Numbered from the stretch's first letter, positions 35,464 through 43,798 are shown. The stretch is DNA of 64,000 nucleotides from an uncultured Clostridia bacterium (GCA_934636105.1 CAKTZR010000003.1:62001-126000); one strand, 5' to 3'. Program-made: numbers and translations. The notes: generated from the letters alone by a model not told the origin.

Positions 35464-35488
35464 GACGAGACGGCGGGCCGATTTGTTC
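35464..35488 (-). promoter_or_regulatory. Candidate ECF-type promoter of the sigma-factor gene
   Basis: Minus strand GAAC, 17 bases, CGTCTAT. This resembles Bacillota ECF promoters of the AAC-N16/17-CGTC class. Predicted transcript start is about 20 bases before the sigma-factor ATG. Suggests autoregulation. Confidence 0.5.
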
Positions 35489-35575
35489 GGTTTTTTGAAA
35501 AAAAGGAAGCTATTTATTTCCATCATGCGCCGAGCATCTCCTGCGCACAATGAGCGCAAAAAGGAGATGATTTTA

Positions 35576-36154
35576 TTGCCTGTTTCTTATCGATATCTGC
35601 TGATTATCGTCGTGGTGGCCGCGCTGCTGTGTCTGATGCCCGCGCGGGGCGCGGATGCGCCGAACGAAAAGAAGCCGCAGGTCGAAACCGCGAAGGGCGG
35701 AGAAACGGCCGAAGCGCCTGCCGGGGCGGATTTATCCGTCAAAACGGACAGGGAGACCTATCTGCACCGCACGCTGTATTATGCGCCCTGCGGACACAGC
35801 GTCCAGCGGCGGGAGAAACTGCCCGCGCAGCTCGTCGGGCTGACGCGCGGCGCGTTGGAAAAGGAAATCGACGGGCTGTATGAAAACGCGGCCGTCACGG
35901 GCTTTTCGGCGGGCGAGGTGGATATGACCACGCGGATGGATATCCCCTGTCCGCTGCACTGGGTTTTGAAGGTGGGGGGCGACGGCTTGCTGGCCGTTTG
36001 GCAGAATACGACGGGCGAAACGCTGACCATCGTGCGCCAAACGGATATCCCCGCGGCGATGGCCGCCGAGGAGGAGCAGGACGGGCTTCGCGACGGGCGG
36101 ATGTTTGACGACGTGCAGGCGCTGGAAGGCTATTTGGAAAGTTTGAGCAGCTGA
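35576..36154 (+). CDS. Membrane-anchored protein with BofC-like C-terminal domain
   Basis: About 192 residues. An N-terminal membrane segment or signal peptide (YLLIIVVVAALLCLMPARGA) is followed by a variable region, then YYAPCGHSVQRRE and a C-terminal domain with HWVLKVGGDGLLAVWQ, VRQTDIPAAM and DVQALEGYLESL. That ending matches the BofC C-terminal pattern; in Bacillus BofC is a forespore regulator of sigma-K processing. The start is uncertain: AAAAAGGAG is adjacent to an ATG at 35567 and nine bases before the TTG at 35576, which I prefer. Confidence 0.55.
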   Translation: MPVSYRYLLIIVVVAALLCLMPARGADAPNEKKPQVETAKGGETAEAPAGADLSVKTDRETYLHRTLYYAPCGHSVQRREKLPAQLVGLTRGALEKEIDGLYENAAVTGFSAGEVDMTTRMDIPCPLHWVLKVGGDGLLAVWQNTTGETLTIVRQTDIPAAMAAEEEQDGLRDGRMFDDVQALEGYLESLSS

Positions 36155-36174
36155 TAAAAAAGGGCTTGGCCCGT

Positions 36175-36203
36175 TTGACACGAAACCGCAATCGAAGTAT
36201 AAT
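36175..36203 (+). promoter_or_regulatory. Perfect consensus sigma-70 promoter
   Basis: TTGACA, 17 bases, TATAAT. Predicted start near 36210, about 30 bases before the glycosidase ATG. Every hexamer base matches consensus, so strong constitutive expression is likely. Confidence 0.8.
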
Positions 36204-36238
36204 AAACGATAGCATTTTTTCATGTAGAGGAGACATTC

Positions 36239-37453
36239 ATGAAGCCGCTTGACCAGTTTAAGCGAACTCCACCCCGGCGCTATGACAAAGCGCCGCCGCC
36301 CCCGCCGGAGGAAAAGCGCACGCTTGAGCCAGCGATCCGCAAGCGCTATTTCGATGTGCCGTCGTTCAGCCACAGGCACATCGACCGCTGGCTGGGCGGC
36401 GCGGTCGGCGCTGTGATGCTGCTGACGCTTTGCAACGCCAGTGCGCCGATGGGCGACGTGCCGACCGTGCAGCAGCGCTTCACCCAGTGGGCGGCCATCC
36501 AAAACGAAAAGACGGTGCAGCGCCTGCCCGGCCCGACGCCGGAGCCGGACAGCGCTTTGGCGGCGGCGGCCAGCTTCAATCCGGATCAGGAAAAGCTGGA
36601 GGTGAAGCAGGAAGCCCAGCAGGAAACCATCCTTGCGCAGGCCGAAACCCAGAAGGATACGGCGCAGACGCAGGCCGCGGCGGATACCTCCACGGGCTTC
36701 AAGCACTATGAACCGGGCCAGCTGCATTATGAATCGGACAACATCACCGTATCTATCGAGCAGAAGACGAAGGACAGCATGACGTACTTCGTCTGCGATA
36801 TCCAGCTTTCCAGCGTCGATCAATTCCGGACGGCCTTTGCGGGCGACGATTTCAAGAGCGGCATTTATGAAGCGGTCAGCGATATTGCAGGGCGCTATAA
36901 TCCTGTGCTGGCCATCAATGCGGATTTCTGCCGCTATCATCGCAACGGCGTGATCATCCGCAACGGCGAGGTACTGCGCCGGCAGAACATCCAGAAGCAT
37001 CATCTGCTGATCGTGGATAAGGACGGCAACCTCTCCGCCCAGACGGACAGAAGCGGCAAGCAGGGCCTCGTCGCCAACAAGTTGGAACAGGCGCAGACCT
37101 GGCAGACCTTTGAGTTCGGCCCGGTGCTGGTGGAGGATGGTCAGGCGGCGACGCTGCCTTCGAGCTTCTACGTGAATTGCCACGACGGCTATTACGAGCC
37201 GCGCACGGCCATCGGCCAGATCGGCCCGCTGCATTACATCGTCATCGTGGTAGACGGTCGCCGCGAGGGGTATTCCACGGGCGCGAGCATCCCGCAGCTG
37301 CAGCAGCTGTTCCTCGACGAGGGCGCGCAATTCGCGTTCAATCTGGACGGCGGCGGTTCGACGACGCTCTATTTCCGCGGCGAGGTCATCAACATGCCCT
37401 CCGGCGGCAAGGAGCGCTCCGTGAGCGACGTTATCATGTTTACTGCGCAGTAG
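36239..37453 (+). CDS. Phosphodiester glycosidase family protein, membrane-anchored (paralogue 1)
   Basis: A 404-residue protein. A proline-rich cytoplasmic tail is followed by one membrane helix (about 50-67, LGGAVGAVMLLTLCNAS), a Gln/Glu-rich linker (about 110-150), and a NAGPA/DUF2233 domain. Key motifs are AINADFCRYHRNGVIIRNG, EPRTAIGQIG, VVDGRREGYSTGA and FNLDGGGSTTLYF. The family includes human N-acetylglucosamine-1-phosphodiester glycosidase; bacterial members act on surface or spore-coat polymers. It is driven by a consensus promoter and followed by a close paralogue. Confidence 0.85.
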   Translation: MKPLDQFKRTPPRRYDKAPPPPPEEKRTLEPAIRKRYFDVPSFSHRHIDRWLGGAVGAVMLLTLCNASAPMGDVPTVQQRFTQWAAIQNEKTVQRLPGPTPEPDSALAAAASFNPDQEKLEVKQEAQQETILAQAETQKDTAQTQAAADTSTGFKHYEPGQLHYESDNITVSIEQKTKDSMTYFVCDIQLSSVDQFRTAFAGDDFKSGIYEAVSDIAGRYNPVLAINADFCRYHRNGVIIRNGEVLRRQNIQKHHLLIVDKDGNLSAQTDRSGKQGLVANKLEQAQTWQTFEFGPVLVEDGQAATLPSSFYVNCHDGYYEPRTAIGQIGPLHYIVIVVDGRREGYSTGASIPQLQQLFLDEGAQFAFNLDGGGSTTLYFRGEVINMPSGGKERSVSDVIMFTAQ

Positions 37454-37454
37454 G

Positions 37455-37582
37455 GGAGACGTTTGGGGCTTTGCCCCAAGCCCCACCAAGAACCTGAGGT
37501 TCTTGGATTTCCCTCATATAAACAGCACTAAAAAGGCTCCCTCTTTGAGGGAGCTGGCACGCGGAACGCGTGACTGAAGGAG
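37455..37582. repeat. Two palindromic repeats between the glycosidase paralogues
   Basis: 37455-37508 has TTTGGGGC/GCCCCAA and CCAAGAACC/GGTTCTTGG hairpins, related to the GC-rich repeat. 37534-37582 is a copy of the CTCCCTC/GAGGGAG repeat, with second hairpin CACGCG-GAA-CGCGTG and terminal GACTGAAGGAG. That GAAGGAG lies 8 bases before the ATG at 37591 and is its ribosome binding site. Confidence 0.8.
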
Positions 37583-37590
37583 TTTCATCT

Positions 37591-38433
37591 ATGAAAAAAA
37601 TCATGTTCTGGGCGGCGCTGATGCTGGCGCTCTGCCTGCCGGTCTGCGCGCTTGCGGCGACCGAACCGAACACCAAAACCATCGAGGAGACGACCACCTA
37701 CGAGGGCGATACCATCCAGATCACCATCGATCAGTGGTGCTATGCGTTCAACCGCACGAGCCTGCGCTTCTTCGTCGCCAACGTCCATGTGGACGACCCG
37801 GCGCAGCTGCAAACCGCATTCGCCGGGGAAAAGTATTCCAAGGATAATGCGGAGGCCACCAGCGTCATCGCCGCGCGCCACGACGCGATTCTGGCCGTCA
37901 ACGGCGATTATTACAACTACAAGGATAAGAACGGCCTGGTCATCCGCAACGGCGTGCTCTATCGCGACGATGCTTCCTCCCGCGATCAGCTGCTCATCAT
38001 GAACGACGGCACGTTTGTAGCCCTGCCGCGCGGCACGTATACCGCGGGCGAGGGACAGAAGTACATCGACGAGGGCGTTGTGCAGAGCTTCACCTTCGGC
38101 CCGCTGCTGGTCAACGACGGCGAAGCGGTGGAACTGCCGGAAAAATACATCATCTCCACGAAGGACACGATTCGCGAGCCGCGCACCGCCATCGGTCAGG
38201 TGGACGCGAACAACTACGTCATCATCGTGGCGGACGGCCGCCGCGACGGTTGGAGCGACAAGGGCATGACTTTGCAGGAGCTTCAGCAGGTGTTTGTGGA
38301 GCAGGGCTGCAAGGTGGCCTATAACCTCGACGGCGGCGGAAGCGCGACGATGATCCTCGGCGATCAGCGCGTCAACAAGACCAGCGGTTCGCGTGAGCGC
38401 GATGTCAGCGATATTGTGTATTTTACAAAATAA
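37591..38433 (+). CDS. Secreted phosphodiester glycosidase family protein (paralogue 2)
   Basis: A 280-residue protein with a clear signal peptide (MKKIMFWAALMLALCLPVCA, cleavage probably after ALA). The rest is a NAGPA/DUF2233 domain with AVNGDYYNYKDKNGLVIRNG, EPRTAIGQVD, VADGRRDGWSDKG and YNLDGGGSATMIL. It aligns end to end with the C-terminal half of the upstream paralogue, so the pair arose by tandem duplication. One copy is membrane-tethered, this one is released or wall-associated. The ribosome binding site comes from a dispersed repeat. Confidence 0.87.
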   Translation: MKKIMFWAALMLALCLPVCALAATEPNTKTIEETTTYEGDTIQITIDQWCYAFNRTSLRFFVANVHVDDPAQLQTAFAGEKYSKDNAEATSVIAARHDAILAVNGDYYNYKDKNGLVIRNGVLYRDDASSRDQLLIMNDGTFVALPRGTYTAGEGQKYIDEGVVQSFTFGPLLVNDGEAVELPEKYIISTKDTIREPRTAIGQVDANNYVIIVADGRRDGWSDKGMTLQELQQVFVEQGCKVAYNLDGGGSATMILGDQRVNKTSGSRERDVSDIVYFTK

Positions 38434-38461
38434 GCTTTTCCGCGGCTAAGGAGCTGTTTCT

Positions 38462-39172
38462 ATGAAAAAAATCGTCTTTTCCGTCTGCCTGTCGCTTGGC
38501 CTTGCGCTGCTTCCGCTGGCCGCGCCCGCGGAGGAGGGCAGCCCGCTTTTGAGCGTGGACGACCTAATTGCGCTGGAGGACAGCTATGAAGCGTTTTTGA
38601 GCGAATTGGGCGATCTGGCGGTGAAGCGCGGCCTGATTTCCGAGGAGGATCGCGCCGCGTGGCACGACGCACAGCTGGGCGATTATTTTCAGAACGGCGG
38701 ATACGGCTCGATTTTAATCAGCTATATGCCCGGCGCGCTGGGCTACACGCGCGAGGAGGACACGCTGCTGAACCTCTCCGCCGCGTTTGATGGCGGCAGG
38801 CTGGAATTGATGACCATGCGGCGATACACGCCGGGGGACAGCACGCTTTCCGGCCTGATGCTGACCCCGTCCGTGGTGGATGCAAACGGCGCGCCGATGG
38901 ACGTGCATTATGCGTTGAGCGCGACGAGCGGCGTTTTCATGAAGTGGGACGCGCTGCTGGGCACGTATGTGACTGTCGGCGCGACGGCGGAAAGCGACGG
39001 CGAAACGGTTGTTTGGAGCGACCAAACGCCCGCCGCGGATGCAAAGGACCCCGTGATTACGCTGCTCGTCTCGCGGGCGGACGGGCAGACGGCGCTGGCG
39101 GAAGCGGAGCTGATGCTGCATGTGGATGGCGAAGGATATGGACTGGCGGACGACGCGCTGAGCGTGAATTGA
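38462..39172 (+). CDS. Secreted protein of unknown function
   Basis: A 236-residue protein with a signal peptide (MKKIVFSVCLSLGLALLPLA, cleavage near APAEE). The mature part is acidic; a helical region (DDLIALEDSYEAFLSELGDL) is followed by a beta-rich section. No family recognised. It starts 29 bases after the glycosidase gene with AAGGAG upstream, so it probably shares that transcript and may act on the same envelope polymer. Confidence 0.75.
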   Translation: MKKIVFSVCLSLGLALLPLAAPAEEGSPLLSVDDLIALEDSYEAFLSELGDLAVKRGLISEEDRAAWHDAQLGDYFQNGGYGSILISYMPGALGYTREEDTLLNLSAAFDGGRLELMTMRRYTPGDSTLSGLMLTPSVVDANGAPMDVHYALSATSGVFMKWDALLGTYVTVGATAESDGETVVWSDQTPAADAKDPVITLLVSRADGQTALAEAELMLHVDGEGYGLADDALSVN

Positions 39173-39182
39173 ATCAAAAAAG

Positions 39183-39212
39183 GCTGTGCAATTAAACGCA
39201 CAGCTCTTTTTG
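39183..39212 (+). terminator. Intrinsic terminator of the glycosidase cluster
   Basis: Stem GCTGTGC/GCACAGC, eight-base loop, followed by CTTTTTG. Lies just after the secreted-protein gene. Confidence 0.8.
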
Positions 39213-39261
39213 TTATGTAGGGGCGCGCATTGCGCGTCCGCTCGTTGTACAGAATTTGAAC

Positions 39262-39972
39262 TTAAATATTCTGGAGAATCAACACCGCGCCGGAAACAAT
39301 CAGCAGGACGAGCACCAGCTTCTTGATGTTTCGATCATCGATTTTCCGGCTGACGGCAATGCCTGCAAACAGGCCGACGAGCATGAACGGCATGAGCTTG
39401 AGGGCCATGAGCAGCGATGTGCCGTTCAGAAGGCCGAGGGCGAGGTAGAGCGCGAAGCGGAACACATTTTCCGCCAGAAACACGACGCTGATGTTTGCTT
39501 TGAATGCGCATCCCGTCTCCGTGATGCGGCTGACATAGGCCGCCAGCAGCGCGCCCACGCCGAACAGGCCGCTCAAAACGCCCGCCGCGATGCCGACCAG
39601 TGCGGTCAGAAGTTTGTTTTCTTTCCGCGGCCTGCCCTGCCCGCGAAGCATGTCCAGCGCGATGAAGATGATGGCCACGCCGAAAATGATTTTGACAATG
39701 CGCCCGTCGATATGGCTGAGCATCAGCGCGCCGGGGATGTTGCCTGCCAACATCAGCGCCATCAGCGGCAGAAAAATCTTTGACTGAAGGCTCTTGCGGT
39801 TTTGCCATGTCAAAATGGCGTTGCTCGGAAAGCCGACCACCAGCTCCACCGGAGAGATGCTTGCGTTGCTGACGCCAAAGCTCAAGATGCTTTGAAACAC
39901 CAGCGTGTTGGCAAAGCCGCAAAGCCCTTTGACGAAAAACGCCGCAAGGGTTGCGAGGATGAAAAGCGACAT
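39262..39972 (-). CDS. TSUP (TauE/SafE) family transporter
   Basis: A 236-residue membrane protein with about seven to eight hydrophobic helices in two similar halves, each with the family signature: GLCGFANTLVF in the first and GVLSGLFGVGALLA in the second. The family exports or imports small sulfur- or carbon-containing anions such as sulfite or sulfoacetate; the substrate cannot be read from sequence. GGAGG lies 11 bases before the ATG. It appears to be a single-gene unit. Confidence 0.85.
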   Translation of the reverse strand: MSLFILATLAAFFVKGLCGFANTLVFQSILSFGVSNASISPVELVVGFPSNAILTWQNRKSLQSKIFLPLMALMLAGNIPGALMLSHIDGRIVKIIFGVAIIFIALDMLRGQGRPRKENKLLTALVGIAAGVLSGLFGVGALLAAYVSRITETGCAFKANISVVFLAENVFRFALYLALGLLNGTSLLMALKLMPFMLVGLFAGIAVSRKIDDRNIKKLVLVLLIVSGAVLILQNI

Positions 39973-40050
39973 GGATCAAGTTCCTCCGTTGACCAAACTG
40001 CATCCATTGTAGCACAACGGGCTCGTTTTGCAAGTAAAAAGAAACAGAAA

Positions 40051-40082
40051 AGGAGCAGCTCTCCTCTCGGAAAGCCGCTCCT
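40051..40082 (-). terminator. Intrinsic terminator of the flavoprotein gene
   Basis: Minus-strand stem AGGAGCGGCT/AGCTGCTCCT with one mismatch, followed by TTTTCTGTTTCTTTTT. It lies 80 bases past the flavoprotein stop. Confidence 0.75.
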
Positions 40083-40161
40083 TGATATGCTTTAGTTTGA
40101 CCGCGTGTGCCATGCCTTCAAGACGGCAAGTCTTTCGGCGGAAGCACACAGACGTAGGCTG

Positions 40162-42006
40162 TTACTTCGCGATGTAAGCCGCCGCGTTCTGCGCCGCAAT
40201 GCGGCCAAAGACCACGATATCAGCCACAGCGTTGCCGCCCAGGCGGTTCGCGCCATGCACGCCGCCGGTGACTTCGCCCGCCGCGTACAGGCCCGGGATA
40301 ACTTCATCCGCCTCGGTGAGCACTTCAGCGTTGGTGTTGATCTTCAGGCCGCCCATCGTGTGATGGATGCCCGGGGAGACCTTGATGGCGTAGTAGGGCG
40401 CGGTATCCAGCGCGGAAGCGAAGGACAGGCGGCCGAACTCGTCGTCCTTCTGATCGGCGACAGCCTTGTTCCAGGCTTCCATCGTCGCGGTGAAGGTCGC
40501 CGGATCGACGCCCAGCTTCTCGGCCAGCTCCTCATAGGTATCCGCCTGCACGGCGTAGCCCTTGGTGAAGTAGCTGTTGTAGGTGGAGGAAGCATCCATC
40601 ATCTTCTGGTCGAGGATGGTGTAGGCATAGCCGCCCTCCTGCGCCAGCTCGGCTGCAGACACATTGTCGCGGGTCTCCAGCTCGTTGACGAAGCGCTTGC
40701 CTTCCTGATTGACCAGGATCGCGCCGTCGCCGCGGATGCCTTCGGTAATCAGCGCCGTCGCGGTCTCGGTGTAAACGGACGGGTGAATCTGAATCTGATC
40801 CATATCCACGGTCGCCGCGCCGACAGCCGTCGCCATGTCGATGCCGTCGCCGGTGATAGTGGGCGCGTTGGTGGTCACGAAGCCAGCGAGTTCCGGCTTG
40901 AGCGCGGCCACGCGGTCGAGATCGGCGCCGAAGCCGCCGCTGGCCAGAATCACGGCCTTGGCGCGGATGGTGTATTCGCCGTTCTCATTCTTCACCTTCA
41001 CGCCGACCGCCTTGCCGTCTTCCATGACAAGCTCGGTGGCGGCGGTGTTGGTGCGCAGGTCAATCTTATCCTCGGCTTCCACATCCGCGGTCAGCACCTT
41101 GACCAGATACGCGCCGACAGGCGTGGTCTTGCCGTCCTCGGTGGTGGCACGGTGGATACGCTTGACGCTCGCGCCGCCGAAAGAGCCGACGTTGGTCAGG
41201 TGCGCGTCCTTGGTGGCCAGCCAGTCGATGGCCTCGGCGGAGTTGCCTGTCAGGGTCATGACCAGATCCAGGTTGTTCAGGCACTTGCCGCCGACCATGG
41301 TATCCAGCGCAAAGAGCTCGACGGAATCAAAGTAGCCGGTCGGATTCGCCTTGTAGGCCTCAAACTGCGCTTCGACGGTCGCAATCAAATCGCTGATCTG
41401 ATCGCCGTACTTTTCCTTCGCGGTCGCAATGGTTTTTTCGACGGCCTGTGTCGTCGCGTCGGACCATTCGTTCTTGTCCTGATAGACGGTCTTGGCGGCG
41501 TTCATGCCGCCGGTCGCGCGGCTGGTGTTGCCGCCGGTGGAGCCGCCTTTTTCCACGATGATGACGCTGTTTACGCCGGAATCGACGGCCTGAAGCGCTG
41601 CGGTCATGCCCGCGCCGCCCGCGCCGACGATCACCACGTCGCACTCGGCGTCCGCCACGGTGGTATCCTCGGCCTCGATGAGACCGGCCGCCGCCATGGC
41701 CTTCTTGGTCGCGTCCTTGACGGCGTTGCTCGTCACGGTCGCGCCGGAAATGCTGTCAAAATCCACGCCCTGCGCGGCCACAATCGCGTCGGCAAACGTG
41801 CCGTCGGCGCACGGCTCATAGCCGATGCCCTTGGTCTCGTTCTCGCCGGCGACCTCGGCCGCGGTGATCTTGCCGTCCTCCACGGTCAGGGTGACGGAAA
41901 CCTCGCCGATGCCCTGCGCCGTGCCGGTGTACGTCTCAGCCGAAGCGGCGGCGATCGCGCCGGTTGCCATCAGCATGGACAGGAGAATGGATGCAAATTT
42001 CTTCAT
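40162..42006 (-). CDS. Secreted flavinylated fumarate-reductase-like flavoprotein (FMN-binding + FAD domains)
   Basis: A 614-residue protein. A signal peptide (to about residue 23, ending AAASA) leads into an FMN-binding domain with SGATVTS (87-93), where Thr90 is the expected site of covalent FMN attachment by ApbE. The FAD_binding_2 domain starts at VVIVGAGGAGMTAAL. Active-site blocks known from Shewanella FccA/UrdA are all present: GGASVKRIHR, ITEGIRGDGAILVNQEG, GIHHTMGGLKI and GGVHGANRLGGNA. It should reduce an extracellular acceptor such as fumarate, urocanate or a related enoate. No heme domain, so electrons must come from a membrane flavin/quinone system. The ATG at 42006 follows AAGGAGG. 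Confidence 0.88.
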   Translation of the reverse strand: MKKFASILLSMLMATGAIAAASAETYTGTAQGIGEVSVTLTVEDGKITAAEVAGENETKGIGYEPCADGTFADAIVAAQGVDFDSISGATVTSNAVKDATKKAMAAAGLIEAEDTTVADAECDVVIVGAGGAGMTAALQAVDSGVNSVIIVEKGGSTGGNTSRATGGMNAAKTVYQDKNEWSDATTQAVEKTIATAKEKYGDQISDLIATVEAQFEAYKANPTGYFDSVELFALDTMVGGKCLNNLDLVMTLTGNSAEAIDWLATKDAHLTNVGSFGGASVKRIHRATTEDGKTTPVGAYLVKVLTADVEAEDKIDLRTNTAATELVMEDGKAVGVKVKNENGEYTIRAKAVILASGGFGADLDRVAALKPELAGFVTTNAPTITGDGIDMATAVGAATVDMDQIQIHPSVYTETATALITEGIRGDGAILVNQEGKRFVNELETRDNVSAAELAQEGGYAYTILDQKMMDASSTYNSYFTKGYAVQADTYEELAEKLGVDPATFTATMEAWNKAVADQKDDEFGRLSFASALDTAPYYAIKVSPGIHHTMGGLKINTNAEVLTEADEVIPGLYAAGEVTGGVHGANRLGGNAVADIVVFGRIAAQNAAAYIAK

Positions 42007-42396
42007 GAAGTATAACCTCCTTCTGCATTCGCACAGGTATTGTAACACCGGAAATCGTTTTTGTCAATTCATTCACGAGCATTTCGGCGTTTTCGGCGTA
42101 TTTTCGGAACGGAAGCCCGGAAACCGACAAAAATCGGCATTTTTTCAAAAATAACGAAAAAAGCGGGACGCTGCCAACGCCCCGCCAAACCCGAAGATTG
42201 TCAAAGATTTTGCTTTCTATGCGCGCCTGTGATGGCGGCTATATGGGATTGATATGATGGAACTCCCTCAGTCAGCTTCGCTGACAGCTCCCTCCTTGAG
42301 GGAGCCTTTTGGCTTTAAGTTAGAATTGCGAAAGGATAGAGCCTCCCTCCTTGAGGGAGGTGGCACGACGAAGTCGTGACGGAAGGAGTTAAACGT
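42007..42396. other. 390-bp intergenic region dominated by palindromic repeats
   Basis: No gene recognised. The left part (42007-42250) carries the ribosome binding site and presumably the promoter of the flavoprotein gene. The right part is a facing pair of repeats. A short CGGG…CCCGCC hairpin lies near 42150-42190. Confidence 0.6.
42262..42389. repeat. Inverted pair of CTCCCTC/GAGGGAG palindromic repeats
   Basis: 42262-42307 (minus orientation; second hairpin GTCAGC-TTC-GCTGAC) and 42339-42389 (plus orientation; second hairpin CACGAC-GAA-GTCGTG; ends GGAAGGAG). The facing arrangement repeats that at 31234-31334. Confidence 0.85.
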
Positions 42397-43605
42397 TTAC
42401 TTCTTCTTTTTCTCGCCTACCGTGTCGCGCTGCTTCTGCGGCTCGACGCTGCCCGCAATCGCTTCATCCGCGACGACGACGACGGGCTGCTCGTTATCCA
42501 CAATCTGGATGAACGTCTTGCCGACCTTCATGGGCAGTTCTTCGCCGTTTTCATCAAAGAATACCATGCGGTTTTGCAGCCCTTTGGTTGCGCTGCAATC
42601 GCGCGCCCAGCTGCCGCGGATGTATTTGCCATTCTGGAAGATTTCAGCTACGCCCTGACCGTTCAGCCGGATGATCGGGCGGGACGGGTTGCCGCTCGCC
42701 CACGAAATATCCGTGCGCAGGACGATGACGTTTGCAAAGGCGCAGGTTTCGCCTGTGTTGCCGTCCGTGTAGGCATAACCGTTGCGGTAGCGCTCAAACA
42801 GCCCGGTGGAGGGATTGTATTCATAGGCGGTCATGTACGCGTCGGTCGTCGTCTTATAGTTGATGATGACGCCGTTCACGTCCTCGCCGCGGTCAAGCCC
42901 GGTTTCGGTGAACGTGAAGGGATGCGGCGCGGGCGTTTCGGAATAATCCGCGTAGACCGCGTTCATATCCAGCCGGACATTATGCGGGCCGACGTGGCCG
43001 CCGTCGCTGGAGCGCGGGAACCAGTTCGAGTTTTTGCTGATGCCGTTGACATACGGATATTTCAGCTTCTTGACGCTGCTGTTGGCTTCAATCCAGGTTT
43101 TCATGTTGTTCTTATCGCGGCCTTCCTGATAGCCGTAGAAGCAGAACACGCCGCCCCACATCTCGCGCAGAGAACACATCGGCACGCGCGCGGAACGAAC
43201 CGGGCCTGCGCCGTCGGGATAATCGCCCATGAACAGCGCCAGCTCGCGGGTGGAACCGTCCGCCTGAATCGGCATTTCATAGATCAGGTCGGCAGAAGCC
43301 ACGCCCCAATGCGGCAACGCGCCGGGGTGCGCGTCGATGGAAACGAGCGTCGGGCGGTATGCGCCGGAGAACGGTTCGCCCGTGATGGGGTTTACGCCGT
43401 CCTCTACCGCGTTTTCCTTGGGCAATTTGAGCGTGATCTTTTCCGAGCCGTAGGATTTCGGCGCGCCGAGCTGCTGGGCGGAGCCGCTTGCATTCAGGCC
43501 GGAAGCGCTCAAATCGAAATCGCCCCGTGCCGCGCCCGCGCACGCGGGAACGGCCAGCAGCGCGCACAGCGCGGCCAGAGAAGTCATCCTCAAGAATCGA
43601 TTCAT
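42397..43605 (-). CDS. DUF3048 (YerB-like) secreted protein
   Basis: A 402-residue protein with a signal peptide (LAALCALLAVPACAGAARG; the Cys in PACAG might be lipidated, but it is not a full lipobox). DUF3048 blocks follow: RPTLVSIDAHPGALPHWGVA, SADLIYEMPI, GPVRSARVPM and, near the C-terminus, RGSWARDC. The family is widespread in Bacillota and its function unknown. SD AAAGGAGG precedes the ATG at 43605. The C-terminus is short and basic (GEKKKK). Confidence 0.85.
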   Translation of the reverse strand: MNRFLRMTSLAALCALLAVPACAGAARGDFDLSASGLNASGSAQQLGAPKSYGSEKITLKLPKENAVEDGVNPITGEPFSGAYRPTLVSIDAHPGALPHWGVASADLIYEMPIQADGSTRELALFMGDYPDGAGPVRSARVPMCSLREMWGGVFCFYGYQEGRDKNNMKTWIEANSSVKKLKYPYVNGISKNSNWFPRSSDGGHVGPHNVRLDMNAVYADYSETPAPHPFTFTETGLDRGEDVNGVIINYKTTTDAYMTAYEYNPSTGLFERYRNGYAYTDGNTGETCAFANVIVLRTDISWASGNPSRPIIRLNGQGVAEIFQNGKYIRGSWARDCSATKGLQNRMVFFDENGEELPMKVGKTFIQIVDNEQPVVVVADEAIAGSVEPQKQRDTVGEKKKK

Positions 43606-43743
43606 GTATTTCTTCCTCCTTTTTCACTTGTCGTGTCATCGGCTGTAACGGCGCGCCGAGCGTTTTTCCGCCCGGCAGGGATGGTTGGTTGGTTCTTTCA
43701 CTTGAATAGACGTAAAAAAAGCGCAAGATGTTACACCTTTTTG

Positions 43744-43798
43744 ACAAAATTTGAAGATTTTGTAATTTTTACAAAATTGCGGTGAAGGTGTACAAAAT
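43744..43798. promoter_or_regulatory. Cluster of four ACAAAAT boxes in a divergent promoter region
   Basis: ACAAAAT at 43744-43750, its inverse ATTTTGT at 43757-43763, and ACAAAAT again at 43771-43777 and 43792-43798. The first two form a perfect 7-bp inverted repeat. The A+T-rich block lies between the divergent DUF3048 and hypothetical genes. TTGACA at 43741 overlaps the first box and may be a -35 element. Confidence 0.45.

Noticed and set aside
36160..36174. GGGC-TTG-GCCC mini-hairpin after the BofC-like gene as a terminator
   Set aside because: Stem is only four base pairs and the following bases are part of the next promoter.
42494..42502. Perfect DnaA box TTATCCACA
   Set aside because: Single site inside the DUF3048 coding sequence with no neighbours; expected by chance. 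Another TGTGGATAA at 21650-21658 is also isolated. No origin is supported.
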